Source: Brachycybe producta
Taxonomy: Eukaryota; Arthropoda; Diplopoda; Playtdesmida; Andrognathidae
Assembly: GCA_036925085.1 (NCBI GenBank)
Contig: JAUPFP010000112.1
Coordinates: 124,001 to 188,000 of the forward strand
Length of the DNA: 64,000 nt
Reading direction: 5' to 3'
Below are positions 10,911-23,244 of the stretch, one piece after another; within the stretch, counting starts at the first letter, position 1, and each line of letters begins with the position of its first letter. The position numbers were made by a program, and so were the translations under genes. The notes under the pieces were generated by a model, which was not told where the DNA came from, did no database searches, and was given only the letters and a program-made list of their open reading frames with translations.

Positions 10911-13307
10911 GGTTTGAAAGTGTAATGTTAGAAAGTGTAAAGTTGGAAAGTGCAAGGTTTGAAAGTGTAAGGTTTAAAAGTGTAAGGTATAAAAGTGTAA
11001 GGTTGGAAAGTGTAAGGTTGGAAATTGTAAGATTGGAAAGTGTAAGGTTGGAAAGTGTAAGGTTGGAAAGTATAAGGTTGGAAAGTGTAATGTTATAAAG
11101 TGTAAGGTTTGAAAGTGTAAGGTTTTAAAGTGTAAGGTTTTAAAGTGTAAGATTGGAAAGTATAAGGTTAGAAATTGTAAGGTTGGAAAGTGTAAGGTTG
11201 GAAAATGTAAGGTTGGAAAGTGTAAGGCTGGAAAATGTAAGGTTGGAAAGTGTAAAGTTGGAAAGTGTAAGGTTTGAAAGTACAAGGTTGGAAAGTGTAA
11301 GGTTAGAAAGTGTAAGGTTAGAAAGTGTAAGGTTGGAAAGTGTAAGGTTGGAAATTGTAAGGGTGGAAAGTGTAAGGTATGAAAGTGCAAGGTTTGAAAG
11401 TAAAAAGTTTAAAAGTACAAGGTTTGAAAGTGCAAGGTTTGGAAGTGTAAGGTTTGAAAGTGTAAGGTTTGAAAGTACAAGGTTTGAAAGTGTAAGGTTT
11501 GAAAGTGTAAGGTTTGAAATTGTAAGGTTTGAAAGTGCAAGGTTTGAAAGTGTAAGGTTTGAAAGTGTAAGGTTTGAAAGTGCAAGGTTTGAAAGTGTAA
11601 GGTTGGAAAGTGTAAGTTTGAAAGTGTAAGCTTTGAAAGTGTAAGGTTGGAAAGTGTATGGTTTGAAAGTGTAAGGTTGGAAAGTGTAAGGTTGGAAAGT
11701 GTAAGATTGGAAAGTGTAAGGTTGGAAAGTGTAAGGTTGGAAAGTGTAAGGTTGAAAAGTGTAAGATTGGAAAGTGTAAGATTGGAATGTGTAAGGTTGG
11801 AAAGTATAAGGTTGGAAAGTGTAATGTTGGAAAGTGTAAGGTTTGAAAGTTTAAGGTTTGAAAGTGTAAGGTTTTAAAGTGTAAGGTTTTAAAGTGTAAG
11901 GTTGGAAAGTGTAAGGTTGGAAATTGTAAGGTTGGTAAGTGTAAGGTTGGAAAGTGTAAGGTTGGAAAGTGTGAGGCTGGAAAATGTAAAGTTGGAAAGT
12001 GTAAGGTTGGAAAGTGTAAGGTTTGAAAATACAAGGTTAGAAAGTGTAAGGTTAGAAAGTGTAAGGTTAGAAAGTGTAAGGTTGGAAATTGTAAGGTTGG
12101 AAAGTGTAAGGTATGAAAGTGCAAGGTTTGAAAGTAAAAGGTTTAAAAGTGCAAGATTTGAAAGTGCAAGGTTTGAAAGTTTAAGGTTTGAAAGTTTATG
12201 GTTTGACAGTTTAAGGTTTGACAGTGTAAGGTTTGAAAGTGTAAGGTTTGTAAGTGTAAGTTTTGAAAGTGTATGGTTTGAATGTGTAAGGTATAAAAGT
12301 GTAAGGTTTTAAAATTTAAGGTTTGAAAGTGTAACTTTTGAAAGTGTAAGGTTTGAAAGTGTAATATTTGAAAGTGCAAGGTTTAAAATTGTAAGGTTTG
12401 AAAGTGCAATTTTTGAAAGTGCAAGGTTTGAAAGTGCGAGGTTTGAAAGTGCAAAGTTTGAAAGTGCAAGGTTTGAAAGTTTAAGGTTTGAAAGTTTAAG
12501 GTTTGAAAGTTTAAGGTTTGAAAGTTTAAGGTTTGAAAGTTTAAGGTTTGAAAGTTTAAGGTTTGAAAGTTTATGGTTTTGACAGTTTAAGGTTTGACAG
12601 TGTAAGGTTTGAAAGTGTAAGGTTTGACAGTTTAAGGTTTGACAGTTTAAGGTTTGATAGTTTAAGGTTTGACAAATTAAGGTTTGACAGTGTAAGGTTT
12701 GCCAGTGTAAGGTTTGAAAGTGTAAGGTTTGACAGTGTAAGGTTTGACAGTGTAAGGTTTGAAAGTGTAAGGTTTGAAAATGTAAGGCTTGAAAGTGTAA
12801 GGTTTGAAAGTGTAAGGTTTGATAATGTAAGGTTTTAGTGTAAGGTTTGAAAGTGTAAGGTTTGACAGTGTAAGGTTTGACAGTGTAAGGTTTGAAAGTG
12901 TAAGATTTGAAAGTGTAAGGTTTGAAAGTTTAAGGTTTGAAAGTTTAAGGTTTGAAAGTTTAAGGTTTGAATGTGTAAGGTTTGACAGTGTAAGGTTTGA
13001 CAGTGTAAGGTTTGACAGTGTAAGGTTTGACAGTAAATAGTTTGACAGTGTAAGGTTTGACAGTTTAAGGTTTGGCAGTGTAAGGTTTGACAGTGTAATT
13101 TTGACAGTTTAAGATTTTACAGTGTAAGCTTTGACAGTTTAAGGTTTGACAGTGTAAGGTTTGACAGTTTACGGTTTGTCAGTTTAAGGTTTGACAGTTT
13201 ACAGTTTGACAGTTTAAGGTTTGACAGTTTAAGGTTGTAAAGTGTAAGGTTTGAAATTGTAAAGTTTGAAAGTGTAAGGTTTGAAAGTGCAATTTTTGAA
13301 AGTGCAA
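10911..13307 (+). repeat. 2.4-kb higher-order repeat, tandem copy a
   Basis: It starts at a GGTTTG unit followed by AATGTTAG and AAAGTTGG units, passes through GGTTGG- and GGTTAG-rich zones, and closes with a GACAG block and its conserved tail. The next 2.35 kb repeats the same order at an offset of 2,397 rising to 2,412 bp. The paralogous pair in the R super-repeat lies near 30.35-32.3 kb and 33.17-35.5 kb, so the duplication seems older than the L/R duplication. Confidence 0.85.
12575..13232 (+). repeat. GACAG block 4 (class I)
   Basis: It opens with a 16-bp unit GGTTTTGACAGTTTAA. It has the 13-bp unit at 12831-12843, an AAATAG unit near 13034 and the TTGTCAG landmark. It closes 2.4-kb copy a. 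Confidence 0.9.
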
Positions 13308-15658
13308 GGTTTGAAAGTGTAATGTTAGAAAGTGTAAAGTTGGAAAGTGCAAGGTTTGAAAGTGTAAGGTTTAAAAGTGTAAGGTATAAAAGTGTAAGGT
13401 TGGAAAGTGTAAGGTTGGAAATTGTAAGATTGGAAAGTGTAAGGTTGGAAAGTGTAAGGTTGGAAAGTATAAGGTTGGAAAGTGTAATGTTATAAAGTGT
13501 AAGGTTTGAAAGTGTAAGGTTTGAAAGTGTAAGGTTTTAAAGTGTAAGGTTTTAAAGTGTAAGATTGGAAAGTATAAGGTTAGAAATTGTAAGGTTGGAA
13601 AGTGTAAGGTTGGAAAATGTAAGGTTGGAAAGTGTAAGGCTGGAAAATGTAAGGTTGGAAAGTGTAAAGTTGGAAAGTGTAAGGTTTGAAAGTACAAGGT
13701 TGGAAAGTGTAAGGTTAGAAAGTGTAAGGTTAGAAAGTGTAAGGTTGGAAAGTGTAAGGTTGGAAATTGTAAGGTTGGAAAGTGTAAGGTATGAAAGCGC
13801 AAGGTTTGAAAGTAAAAAGTTTAAAAGTACAAGGTTTGAAAGTGCAAGGTTTGGAAGTGTAAGGTTTGAAAGTGTAAGGTTTGAAAGTACAAGGTTTGAA
13901 AGTGTAAGGTTTGAAAGTGTAAGGTTTGAAATTGTAAGGTTTGAAAGTGCAAGGTTTGAAAGTGTAAGGTTTGAAAGTGTAAGGTTTGAAAGTGCAAGGT
14001 TGGAAAGTGTAAGGTTGGAAAGTGTAAGTTTGAAAGTGTAAGCTTTGAAAGTGTAAGGTTGGAAAGTGTATGGTTTGAAAGTGTAAGGTTGGAAAGTGTA
14101 AGGTTGGAAAGTGTAAGGTTGGAAAGTGTAAGGTTGGAAAGTGTAAGGTTGAAAAGTGTAAGATTGGAAAGTGTAAGATTGGAATGTGTAAGGTTGGAAA
14201 GTATAAGGTTGGAAAGTGTAATGTTGGAAAGTGTAAGGTTTGAAAGTTTAAGGTTTGAAAGTGTAAGGTTTTAAAGTGTAAGGTTTTAAAGTGTAAGGTT
14301 GGAAAGTGTAAGGTTGGAAATTGTAAGGTTGGTAAGTGTAAGGTTGGAAAGTGTAAGGTTGGAAAGTGTGAGGCTGGAAAATGTAAAGTTGGAAAGTGTA
14401 AGGTTGGAAAGTGTAAGGTTTGAAAATACAAGGTTAGAAAGTGTAAGGTTAGAAAGTGTAAGGTTAGAAAGTGTAAGGTTAGAAAGTGTAAGGTTGGAAA
14501 TTGTAAGGTTGGAAAGTGTAAGGTATGAAAGTGCAAGGTTTGAAAGTAAAAGGTTTAAAAGTGCAAGATTTGAAAGTGCAAGGTTTGAAAGTTTAAGGTT
14601 TGAAAGTTTATGGTTTGACAGTTTAAGGTTTGACAGTGTAAGGTTTGAAAGTGTAAGGTTTGTAAGTGTAAGTTTTGAAAGTGTATGGTTTGAATGTGTA
14701 AGGTATAAAAGTGTAAGGTTTTAAAATTTAAGGTTTGAAAGTGTAACTTTTGAAAGTGTAAGGTTTGAAAGTGTAATATTTGAAAGTGCAAGGTTTAAAA
14801 TTGTAAGGTTTGAAAGTGCAATTTTTGAAAGTGCAAGGTATGAAAGTGCAAGGTTTGAAAGTGCAAAGTTTGAAAGTGCAAGGTTTGAAAGTTTAAGGTT
14901 TGAAAGTTTAAGGTTTGAAAGTTTAAGGTTTGAAAGTTTAAGGTTTGAAAGTTTAAGGTTTGAAAGTTTAAGGTTTGAAAGTTTATGGTTTGACAGTTTA
15001 AGGTTTGACAGTGTAAGGTTTGAAAGTGTAAGGTTTGACAGTTTAAGGTTTGACAGTTTAAGGTTTGATAGTTTAAGGTTTGACAAATTAAGGTTTGACA
15101 GTGTAAGGTTTGAAAGTGTAAGGTTTGACAGTGTAAGGTTTGACAGTGTAAGGTTTGAAAGTGTAAGGTTTGAAAATGTAAGGCTTGAAAGTGTAAGGTT
15201 TGAAAGTGTAAGGTTTGATAATGTAAGGTTTTAGTGTAAGGTTTGAAAGTGTAAGGTTTGACAGTGTAAGGTTTGACAGTGTAAGGTTTGAAAGTGTAAG
15301 ATTTGAAAGTGTAAGGTTTGAAAGTTTAAGGTTTGAAAGTTTAAGGTTTGACTGTGTAAGGTTTGACAGTGTAAGGTTTGACAGTGTAAGGTTTGACAGT
15401 GTAAGGTTTGACAGTAAATAGTTTGACAGTGTAAGGTTTGACAGTTTAAGGTTTGGCAGTGTAAGGTTTGACAGTGTAATTTTGACAGTTTAAGATTTTA
15501 CAGTGTAAGGTTTGACAGTTTACGGTTTGTCAGTTTAAGGTTTGACAGTTTACAGTTTGACAGTTTAAGGTTTGACAGTTTAAGGTTGTAAAGTGTAAGG
15601 TTTGAAATTGTAAAGTTTGAAAGTGTAAGGTTTGAAAGTGCAATGTTTGAAAGTGCAA
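13308..15658 (+). repeat. 2.4-kb higher-order repeat, tandem copy b
   Basis: It directly follows copy a and matches it over its length. Visible differences from copy a are an extra GGTTTGAAAGTGTAA near 13.52 kb, an extra GGTTAG unit near 14.48 kb, loss of the TTTGCCAG unit in the GACAG block, and GACTG in place of GAATG near 15.35 kb. Confidence 0.85.
14987..15583 (+). repeat. GACAG block 5 (class I)
   Basis: It is the counterpart of block 4 in 2.4-kb copy b. The 13-bp unit is at 15227-15239. The TTTGCCAG unit is missing, and the AAGCTTTGACAG units near the right end are also missing. Confidence 0.9.
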
Positions 15659-15733
15659 GGTTTTAAAGTGCAAGGTTTGAAAGTACAAGGTTTGAAAGTG
15701 CAAGGTTTGAAAGTGCATGGTTTGAAAGTGTAA

Positions 15734-16003
15734 TTTTGGAAAGTGTAAGGTTGGAAAGTGTAAGGTTGGAAAGTGTAAGGTTGGAAAGTGTAAGGTTGGA
15801 AAGTGTAAGGTTGGAAAGTGTAAGGTTGGAAAGTGTAAGGTTGGAAAGTGAAAGGTTGGAAAGTGTAAGGTTGGAAAGTGTAAGGTTGGAAAGTGTAAGC
15901 TTGGAAAGTGTAAGGTTGGAAAGGGTAAGTTTGGAAAGTGTAAGGTTGGAAAGTGTAAGGTTGGAAAGTGTAAGGTTGGAAAATGTAACATTGGAAAGTG
16001 TAA
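15734..16003 (+). repeat. GGTTGG run, 18 units
   Basis: It contains a GTGAAAGG unit near 15850 and a GGGTAAG unit near 15923, both also present in the R counterpart at 35605. Confidence 0.9.
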
Positions 16004-17998
16004 GGTTTGAAAGTGTAAGGTTGGAAAGTGTAAGGTTGGAAAGTGTAAGGTTAGAAAATGTAAAGTTGGAAAGTATAAGATTGGAAAGTCTAAGGTTGGA
16101 AAGTGTAAGGTTGGAAAGTATAAGGTTGGAAAGTGTAAGGTTTGAAAGTGTAAGGTTTGAAAGTACAAGGTTTGAAAGTGTAAGATTTGAAAGTGTAAGG
16201 TTTGAAAGTGTAATGTTAGAAAGTGTAAAGTTGGAAAGTGCAAGGTTTGAAAGTGTAAGGTTTAAAAGTGTAAGGTATAAAAGTGTAAGGTATAAAAGTG
16301 TAAGGTTGGAAAGTGTAAGGTTGGAAATTGTAAGATTGGAAAGTGTAATGTTGGATAGTGTAAGGTTTGAAAGTGTAAGGTTTGAAAGTGTAATTTTGGA
16401 AAGTGTAAGGTTGGAAAGTGTAAGGTTGGAAAATGTAAGGTTGGAAAGTGTATGGTTTGAAAGTGTAAGGTTGGAAAGTGTAAGGTTTTAAGGTTTAAGG
16501 TTTGAAAGTTTAAGGTTGGAAAGTGTAAGGTTGGAAAGTGTAAGGTTGGAAAGTGTAAGGTTTGAAAGTGCAAGGTTTGAAAGTGTAAGGTTTAAAAGTG
16601 TAAGGTATAAAAGTGTAAGGTTGGAAAGTGTAAGGTTGGAAATTGTAAGATTGGAAAGTGTAAGGTTGGAAAGTGTAAGGTTGGAAAGTATAAGGTTGGA
16701 AAGTGTAATGTTATAAAGTGTAAGGTTTGAAAGTGTAAGGTTTGAAAGTGTAAGGTTTTAAAGTGTAAGGTTTTAAAGTGTAAGGTTGGAAAGTATAAGG
16801 TTAGAAATTGTAAGGTTGGAAAGTGTAAGGTTGGAAAATGTAAGGTTGGAAAGTGTAAGGCTGGAAAATGTAAGGTTGGAAAGTGTAATGTTTGAAAGTA
16901 CAAGGTTGGAAAATGTAAGGTTAGAAAGTGTAAGGTTAGAAAGTGTAAGGTTGGAAAGTGTGAGGTTGGAAATTGTAAGGTTGGAAAGTGTAAGGTATGA
17001 AAGTGCAAGGTTTGAAAGTAAAAGGTTTAAAAGTGCAAGGTTTGAAAGTGCAAGGTTTGGAAGTGTAAGGTTTGAAAGTGTAAGGTTTGAAAGTACAAGG
17101 TTTGAAAGTGTAAGGTTTGAAAGTGTAAGGTTTGAAAGTGTAAGGTTTGAAAGTGTAAGGTTTGAAAGTGCAAGGTTTGAAAGTGTAAGGTTTGAAAGTG
17201 TAAGGTTTGAAAGTGCAAGGTTTGAAAGTGTAAGGTTGGAAAGTGTAATGTTGGAAAGTGTAAGGTTTGAAAGTTTAAGGTTTGAAAGTTTAAGGTTTGA
17301 AAGTTTAAGGTTTTAAAGTGTAAGGTTTTAAAGTGTAAGGTTGGAAAGTGTAAGGTTGGAAATTGTAAGGTTGGAAAGTGTAAAGTTGGAAAGTGTAAGG
17401 TTGGAAAGTGTGAGGCTGGAAAATGTAAGGTTGGAAAGTGTATGGTTTGAAAGTGTAAGGTTTGAAAGTACAAGGTTTGAAAGTGTAAGATTTGAAAGTG
17501 TCAGGTTTGAAAGTGTAATGTTAGAAAGTGTAAAGTTGGAAAGTGCAAGGTTTGAAAGTAAAAGTTTTAAAAGTGCAAGATTTGAAAGTGCAAGGTTTGA
17601 AAGTTTAAGGTTTGAAAGTTTATGGTTTGACAGTTTAAGGTTTGACAGTGTAAGGTTTGAAAGTGTAAGGTTTGAAAGTGTAAGGTTTGAAAGTGTAAGG
17701 TTTGAAAGTGTAAGGTTTGAATGTGTAAGGTATAAAAGTGTAAGGTTTTAAAATGTAAGGTTTGAAAGTGTAACTTTTGAAAGTGTAAGGTTTGAAAGTG
17801 CAAGGTTTAAAATTGTAAGGTTTGAAAGTGCAATTTTTGAAAGTGCAAGGTTTGAAAGTGCAAGGTTTGAAAGTGCAAGGTTTGAAAGTGCAAAGTTTGA
17901 AAGTGCAAGGTTTGAAAGTTTAAGGTTTGAAAGTTTAAGGTTTGAAAGTTTAAGGTTTGAAAGTTTAAGGTTTGAAAGTTTAAGGTTTGAAAGTTTAT

Positions 17999-18507
17999 GG
18001 TTTGACAGTTTAAGGTTTGACAGTGTAAGGTTTGAAAGTGTAAGGTTTGACAGTTTAAGGTTTGACAGTGTAAGGTTTGAAAGTGTAAGGTTTGACAGTG
18101 TAAGGTTTGACAGTGCAAGGTTTGACAGTGTAAGGTTTGACAGTGTAAGGTTTGAAAGTGTAAGGTTTGAAAGTGTAAGATTTGAAAGTGTAAGGTTTGA
18201 AAGTTTAAGGTTTGAAAGTGTAAGATTTGAAAGTGTAAGGTTTGAAAGTTTAAGGTTTGAAAGTTTAAGGTTTGACAGTGTAAGGTTTGACAGTGTAAGG
18301 TTTGACAGTGTAAGGTTTGACAGTGAAAGGTTTGACAGTAAAAAGTTTGACAGTTTAAGGTTTGACAGTGTAATTTTGACAGTTTAAGATTTTACAGTGT
18401 AAGCTTTGACAGTTTAAGGTTTGACAGTGTAAGGTTTGACAGTTTACGGTTTGTCAGTTTAAGGTTTGACAGTTTAAGGTTTGACAGTTTAAGGTTTGAC
18501 AGTTTAA
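17999..18507 (+). repeat. GACAG block 6 (class II)
   Basis: This block lacks the 13-bp unit and carries a GTGAAAGG plus GTAAAAAG pair near 18325-18345 instead of AAATAG. It retains the TTGTCAG landmark and the standard tail. Confidence 0.88.
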
Positions 18508-19286
18508 GGTTGTAAAGTGTAAGGTTTGAAAATGTAAAGTTTGAAAGTGTAATGTTGAAAGTGTAAGGTTTGAAAGAGTAAGGTTGGAAAGTGTAAGGTT
18601 GGAAAGTTTAAGGTTGGAATGTGTAAGGTTATAAAGTGTAAGGTTGGAAAGATTAAGGTTGGAAAGTGTAAGGTTGAAAAGTGTAAGATTGGAAAGTGTA
18701 AGGTTGGAAAGTATAAGGTTGGAAAGTGTAAGGTTTGAAAGTTTAAGGTTTGAAAGTGTAAGGTTGGAAAGTGTAAGGTTGGAAAGTGTGAGGCTGGAAA
18801 ATGTAAAGTTGGAAAGTGTAAGGTTGGAAAGTGTAAGGTTTGAAAATACAAGGTTAGAAAGTGTAAGGTTAGAAAGTGTAAGGTTAGAAAGTGTAAGGTT
18901 AGAAAGTGTAAGGTTGGAAATTGTAAGGTTGGAAAGTGTAAGGTATGAAAGTGCAAGGTTTGAAAGTAAAAGGTTTAAAAGTGCAAGATTTGAAAGTGCA
19001 AGGTTTGAAAGTTTAAGTTTTGAAAGTATATGGTTTGACAGTTTAATGTTTGACAGTGTAAGGTTTGAAAGTGTAAGGTTTGAAAGTGTAAGGTTTGAAA
19101 GTGTAAGGTTTGAAAGTGTAAGGTTTGAAAGTGTAAGGTTTGAATGTGTAAGGTATAAAAGTGTAAGGTTTTAAAATGTAAGGTTTGAAAGTGTAACTTT
19201 TGAAAGTGTAAGGTTGGTAAGTGTAAGGTTGGAAAGTGTAAGGTTGGAAAGTGTAAGGTTGGAAAGTGTAAGGTTGGAAAGTGTAA

Positions 19287-19675
19287 GGTTTGACAGTGCA
19301 AGGTTTGACAGTGTAAGGTTTGACAGTGTAAGGTTTGAAAGTGTAAGATTTGAAAGTGTAAGGTTTGAAAGTTTAAGGTTTGAAAGTTTAAGGTTTGACT
19401 GTGTAAGGTTTGACAGTGTAAGGTTTGACAGAGTAAGGTTTGACAGTGTAAGGTTTGACAGTGTAAGGTTTGACAGTGTAAGGTTTGACAGTGAAAGGTT
19501 TGACAGTAAAAAGTTTGACAGTTTAAGGTTTGACAGTGTAAGGTTTGACAGTGTAATTTTGACAGTTTAAGATTTTACAGTGTAAGCTTTGACAGTTTAA
19601 GGTTTGACAGTGTAAGGTTTGACAGTTTACGGGTTGTCAGTTTAAGGTTTGACAGTTTAAGGTTTGACAGTTTAA
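19287..19675 (+). repeat. GACAG block 7 (class II)
   Basis: It begins right after a short GGTTGG run, has GACTG near 19397 and GACAGAG near 19430, and carries a variant landmark TTACGGGTTGTCAG near 19627. Confidence 0.88.
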
Positions 19676-19960
19676 GGTTGTAAAGTGTAAGGTATGAAAT
19701 TGTAAAGTTTGAAAGTGTAAGGTTTGAAAGTGCAATTTTTGAAAGTGCAAGGTTTGAAAGTGCATGGTTTGAAAGTACAAGGTTTGAAAGTGCAAGGTTT
19801 GAAAGTGTAATTTTAGAAAGTGTAAGGTTGGAAAGTGTAAGGTTGGAAAGTGTAAGGTTGGAAAGTGTAAGGTTGGAAAGTGTAAGGTTGGAAAGTGTAA
19901 GATTGGAAAATGTAAGGTTGGAAAGTGTAAGCTTGGAAAGTGTAAGGTTTGAAAGTGTAA

Positions 19961-20079
19961 GGTTTGACAGTGTAATTTTGACAGTTTAAGATTTTACAAT
20001 GTAATTTTTGACAGTTTAAGGTTTGACAGTGTAAGGTTTGACAGTTTACGGTTTGTCAGTTTAAGGTTTGACAGTTTAA
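19961..20079 (+). repeat. GACAG block 8 (stub at the L/R junction)
   Basis: This short block of about eight units lies exactly between super-repeat copies L and R. It includes an ACAATG variant near 19995 and the TTGTCAG landmark. It is the likely exchange point between the two copies. Confidence 0.85.
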
Positions 20080-20244
20080 GGTTGTAAAGTGTAAGGTTTG
20101 AAATTGTAAAGTTTGAAAGTGTAAGGTTTGAAAGTGCAAGGTTTGAAAGTGCAAGGTTTGAAAGTGCAAGGTTTGAAAGTGCAAGGTTTGAAAGTACAAG
20201 GTTTGAAAGTGCAAGGATTGAAAGTGCATGGTTTGAAAGTGTAA

Positions 20245-20484
20245 TTTTGGAAAGTGTAAGGTTGGAAAGTGTAAGGTTGGAAAATGTAAGGTTGGAAAGT
20301 GTAAGGTTGGAAAGTGTAAGGTTGGAAAGTGTAAGGTTGGAAAGTGTAAGGTTGGAAAGTGTAAGGTTGGAAAGTGTAAGCTTGGAAAGTGTAAGGTTGG
20401 AAAGTGTAAGGTTGGAAAGTGTAAGGTTGGAAAGTGTAAGGTTGGAAAGTGTAAGGTTGGAAAATGTAACATTGGAAAGTGTAA
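20245..20484 (+). repeat. GGTTGG run, 16 units
   Basis: It is the R counterpart of the run at 2307, with the same unit count and markers. Confidence 0.9.
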
Positions 20485-22974
20485 GGTTTGAAAGTGTAAG
20501 GTTGGAAAGTTTAAGGTTGGAATGTGTAAGGTTATAAAGTGTAAGGTTGGAAAGTGTAAGGTTAGAAAATGTAAAGTTGGAAAGTATAAGATTGAAAAGT
20601 CTAAGGTTGGAAAGTGTAAGGTTGGAAAGTATAAGGTTGGAAAGTGTAAGGTTTGAAAGTGTAAGGTTTGAAAGTACAAGGTTTGAAAGTGTAAGATTTG
20701 AAAGTGTAAGGTTTGAAAGTGTAATTTTGGAAAGTGTAAGGTTGGAAAATGTAAGGTTGGAAAGTGTATGGTTTGAAAGTGTAAGGTTGGAAAGTGTAAG
20801 GTTTTAAAGTTTAAAGTTTGAAAGTTTAAGGTTGGAAAGTGTAAGGTTGGAAAGTGTAAGGTTGGAAAGTGTAAGGTTTGAAAGTGTAAGGTTTGAAAGT
20901 ACAAGATTTGAAAGTGTAAGATTTGAAAGTGCAAGGTTTGAAAGTGTAATGTTAGAAAGTGTAAAGTTGGAAAGTGCAAGGTTTGAAAGTGTAAGGTTTA
21001 AAAGTGTAAGGTATAAAAGTGTAAGGTTGGAAAGTGTAAGTTTGGAAATTGTAAGATTGGAAAGTGTAAGGTTGGAAAGTGTAAGGTTAGAAAGTATAAG
21101 GTTGGAAAGTGTAATGTTATAAAGTGTAAGGTTTGAAAGTGTAAGGTTTGACAGTGTAAGTTTTTAAAGTGTAAGGTTTTAAAGTGTAAGGTTGGAAAGT
21201 ATAAGGTTAGAAATTGTAAGGTTGGAAAGTGTAAGGTTGGAAAATGTAAGGTTGGAAAGTGTAAGGTTGGAAAGTGTAAGGTTTGAAAGTACAAAGTTGG
21301 AAAGTGTAAGGTTAGAAAGTGTAAGGTTAGAAAGTGTAAGGTTGGAAAGTGTAAGGTTGGAAATTGTAAGGTATGAAAGTGCAAGGTTTGAAAGTAAAAG
21401 GTTTAAAAGTGCAAGGTTTGAAAGTGCAAGGTTTGGAAGTGTAAGGTTTGAAAGTGTAAGGTTTGAAAGTACAAGGTTTGAAAGTGTAAGGTTTGAAAGT
21501 GTAAGGTTAGAAAGTGTATGGATTGAAAGTGTAAGGTTGGAAAGTGTAAGGTTTTAAAGTTTAAGGTTTGAAAGTTTAAGGTTGGAAAGTGTAAGGTTGG
21601 AAAGTGTAAGGTTGGAAAGTGTAAGGTTTGAAAGTGTAAGGTTTGAAAGTGTAAGGTTTGAAAGTACCAGGTTTGAAACTGAAAGGTTTGAAAGTGTAAG
21701 GTTGGAAAGTGTAAGGTTGGAAAGTGTAAGGTTGGAAAGTGTAAGGTTTGAAAGTGTAAGGTTAGAAAGTGTAAGGTTAGAAAGTGTAAGGTTAGAAAGT
21801 GTAAGGTTGGAAAGTGTAAGGTTTGAAAGTGTAAGGTTGGAAAGTGTAAGGTTGGAAAGTGAAAGGTTTGAAAGTACAAGGTTAGAAAGTGTAAGGTTAG
21901 AAAGTGTAAGGTTAGAAAGTGTAAGGTTAGAAAGTGTAAAGTTAGAAAGTGTAAGGTTGGAAATTGTAAGGTTGGAAAGTGTAAGGTATGAAAGTGCAAG
22001 GTTTGAAAGTAAAAGGTTTAAAAGTGCAAGATTTGAAAGTGCAAGGTTTGAAAGTTTAAGGTTTGAAAGTTTATGGTTTGACAGTTTAAGGTTTGACAGT
22101 GTAAGGTTTGAAAGTGTAAGGTTTGAAAGTGTAAGGTTTGAATGTGTAAGGTATAAAAGTGTAAGGTTTTAAAATGTAAGGTTTGAAAGTGTAACTTTTG
22201 AAAGTGTAAGGTTGGAAAGTGTAAGGTTGGAAAGTGTAAGGTTGGAAAGTGTAAGGTTGGAAAGTGTAAGGTTGGAAAGTGTAAGGTTTGAAAGTGCAAG
22301 GTTTGAAAGTGCAAGGTTTGAAAGTGCAAGGTTTGAAATTATTAGGTTTGAAAGTGCAATTTTTGAAAGTGCAAGGTTTGAAAGAGCAATGTTTTAAATT
22401 GCAAGGTTTGAAAAATTAAGGTTTGAAAGTTTATGGTTTGACAGTTTAAGGTTTGACAGTGTAAGGTTTGAAAGTGTAAGGTTTGAAAGTGTATGGTTGG
22501 AAAGTGTAAGGTCTGAAAGTGTAAGGTTTGAAAGTGTAAGGTTAGAAAGTGTAAGGTTAGAAAGTGTAAGGTTAGAAAGTGTAAGGTTGGAAAGTGTAAG
22601 GTTTGAAAGTGTAAGGCTGGAAAATGTAAGGTTGGAAAGTGTAAGGTTGGAAAGTGAAAGGTTTGAAAGTACAAGGTTAGAAAGTGTAAGGTTAGAAAGT
22701 GTAAGGTTAGAAAGTGTAAGGTTAGAAAGTGTAAAGTTAGAAAGTGTAAGGTTGGAAATTGTAAGGTTGGAAAGTGTAAGGTATGAAAGTGCAAGGTTTG
22801 AAAGTAAAAGGTTTAAAAGTGCAAGATTTGAAAGTGCAAGGTTTGAAAGTTTAAGGTTTGACAGTGTAAGGTTTGAAAGTGTAAGGTTTGAAAGTGTAAG
22901 GTTTGAATGTGTAAGGTATAAAAGTGTAAGGTTTTAAAATGTAAGGTTTGAAAGTGTAACTTTTGAAAGTGTAA

Positions 22975-23244
22975 GGTTGGAAAGTGTAAGGTTGGAAAGT
23001 GTAAGGTTGGAAAGTGTAAGGTTGGAAAATGTAAGGTTGGAAAGTGTAAGGTTGGAAAGTGTAAGGTTGGAAAGTGTAAGGTTGGAAAGTGTAAGGTTGG
23101 AAAGTGTAAGGTTGGAAAGTGTAAGGTTGGAAAGTGTAAGCTTGGAAAGTGTAAGGTTGGAAAGTGTAAGGTTGGAAAGTGTAAGGTTGGAAAGTGTAAG
23201 GTTGGAAAGTGTAAGGTTGGAAAATGTAACATTGGAAAGTGTAA
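22975..23244 (+). repeat. GGTTGG run, 18 units
   Basis: It is the R counterpart of the run at 5172, one unit shorter and without the GGAATG variant. Confidence 0.9.

Larger units (their letters stand above)
2158..19945 (+). repeat. Super-higher-order repeat, copy L (about 17.8 kb)
   Basis: The order of monomer variants in this stretch is repeated at 20080-39711. Matching landmarks are spaced about 17.92 kb apart at the left edge (2158 and 20080) and about 19.77 kb apart at the right edge (19676 and 39442). The offset changes in steps because of internal insertions and deletions. It begins just after a GACAG block and ends where GATTGG, GGTTGG and AGCTTGG units give way to a short GACAG stub at 19961. 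Boundaries were placed by eye and are good to about one monomer where variants differ. Confidence 0.85.
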
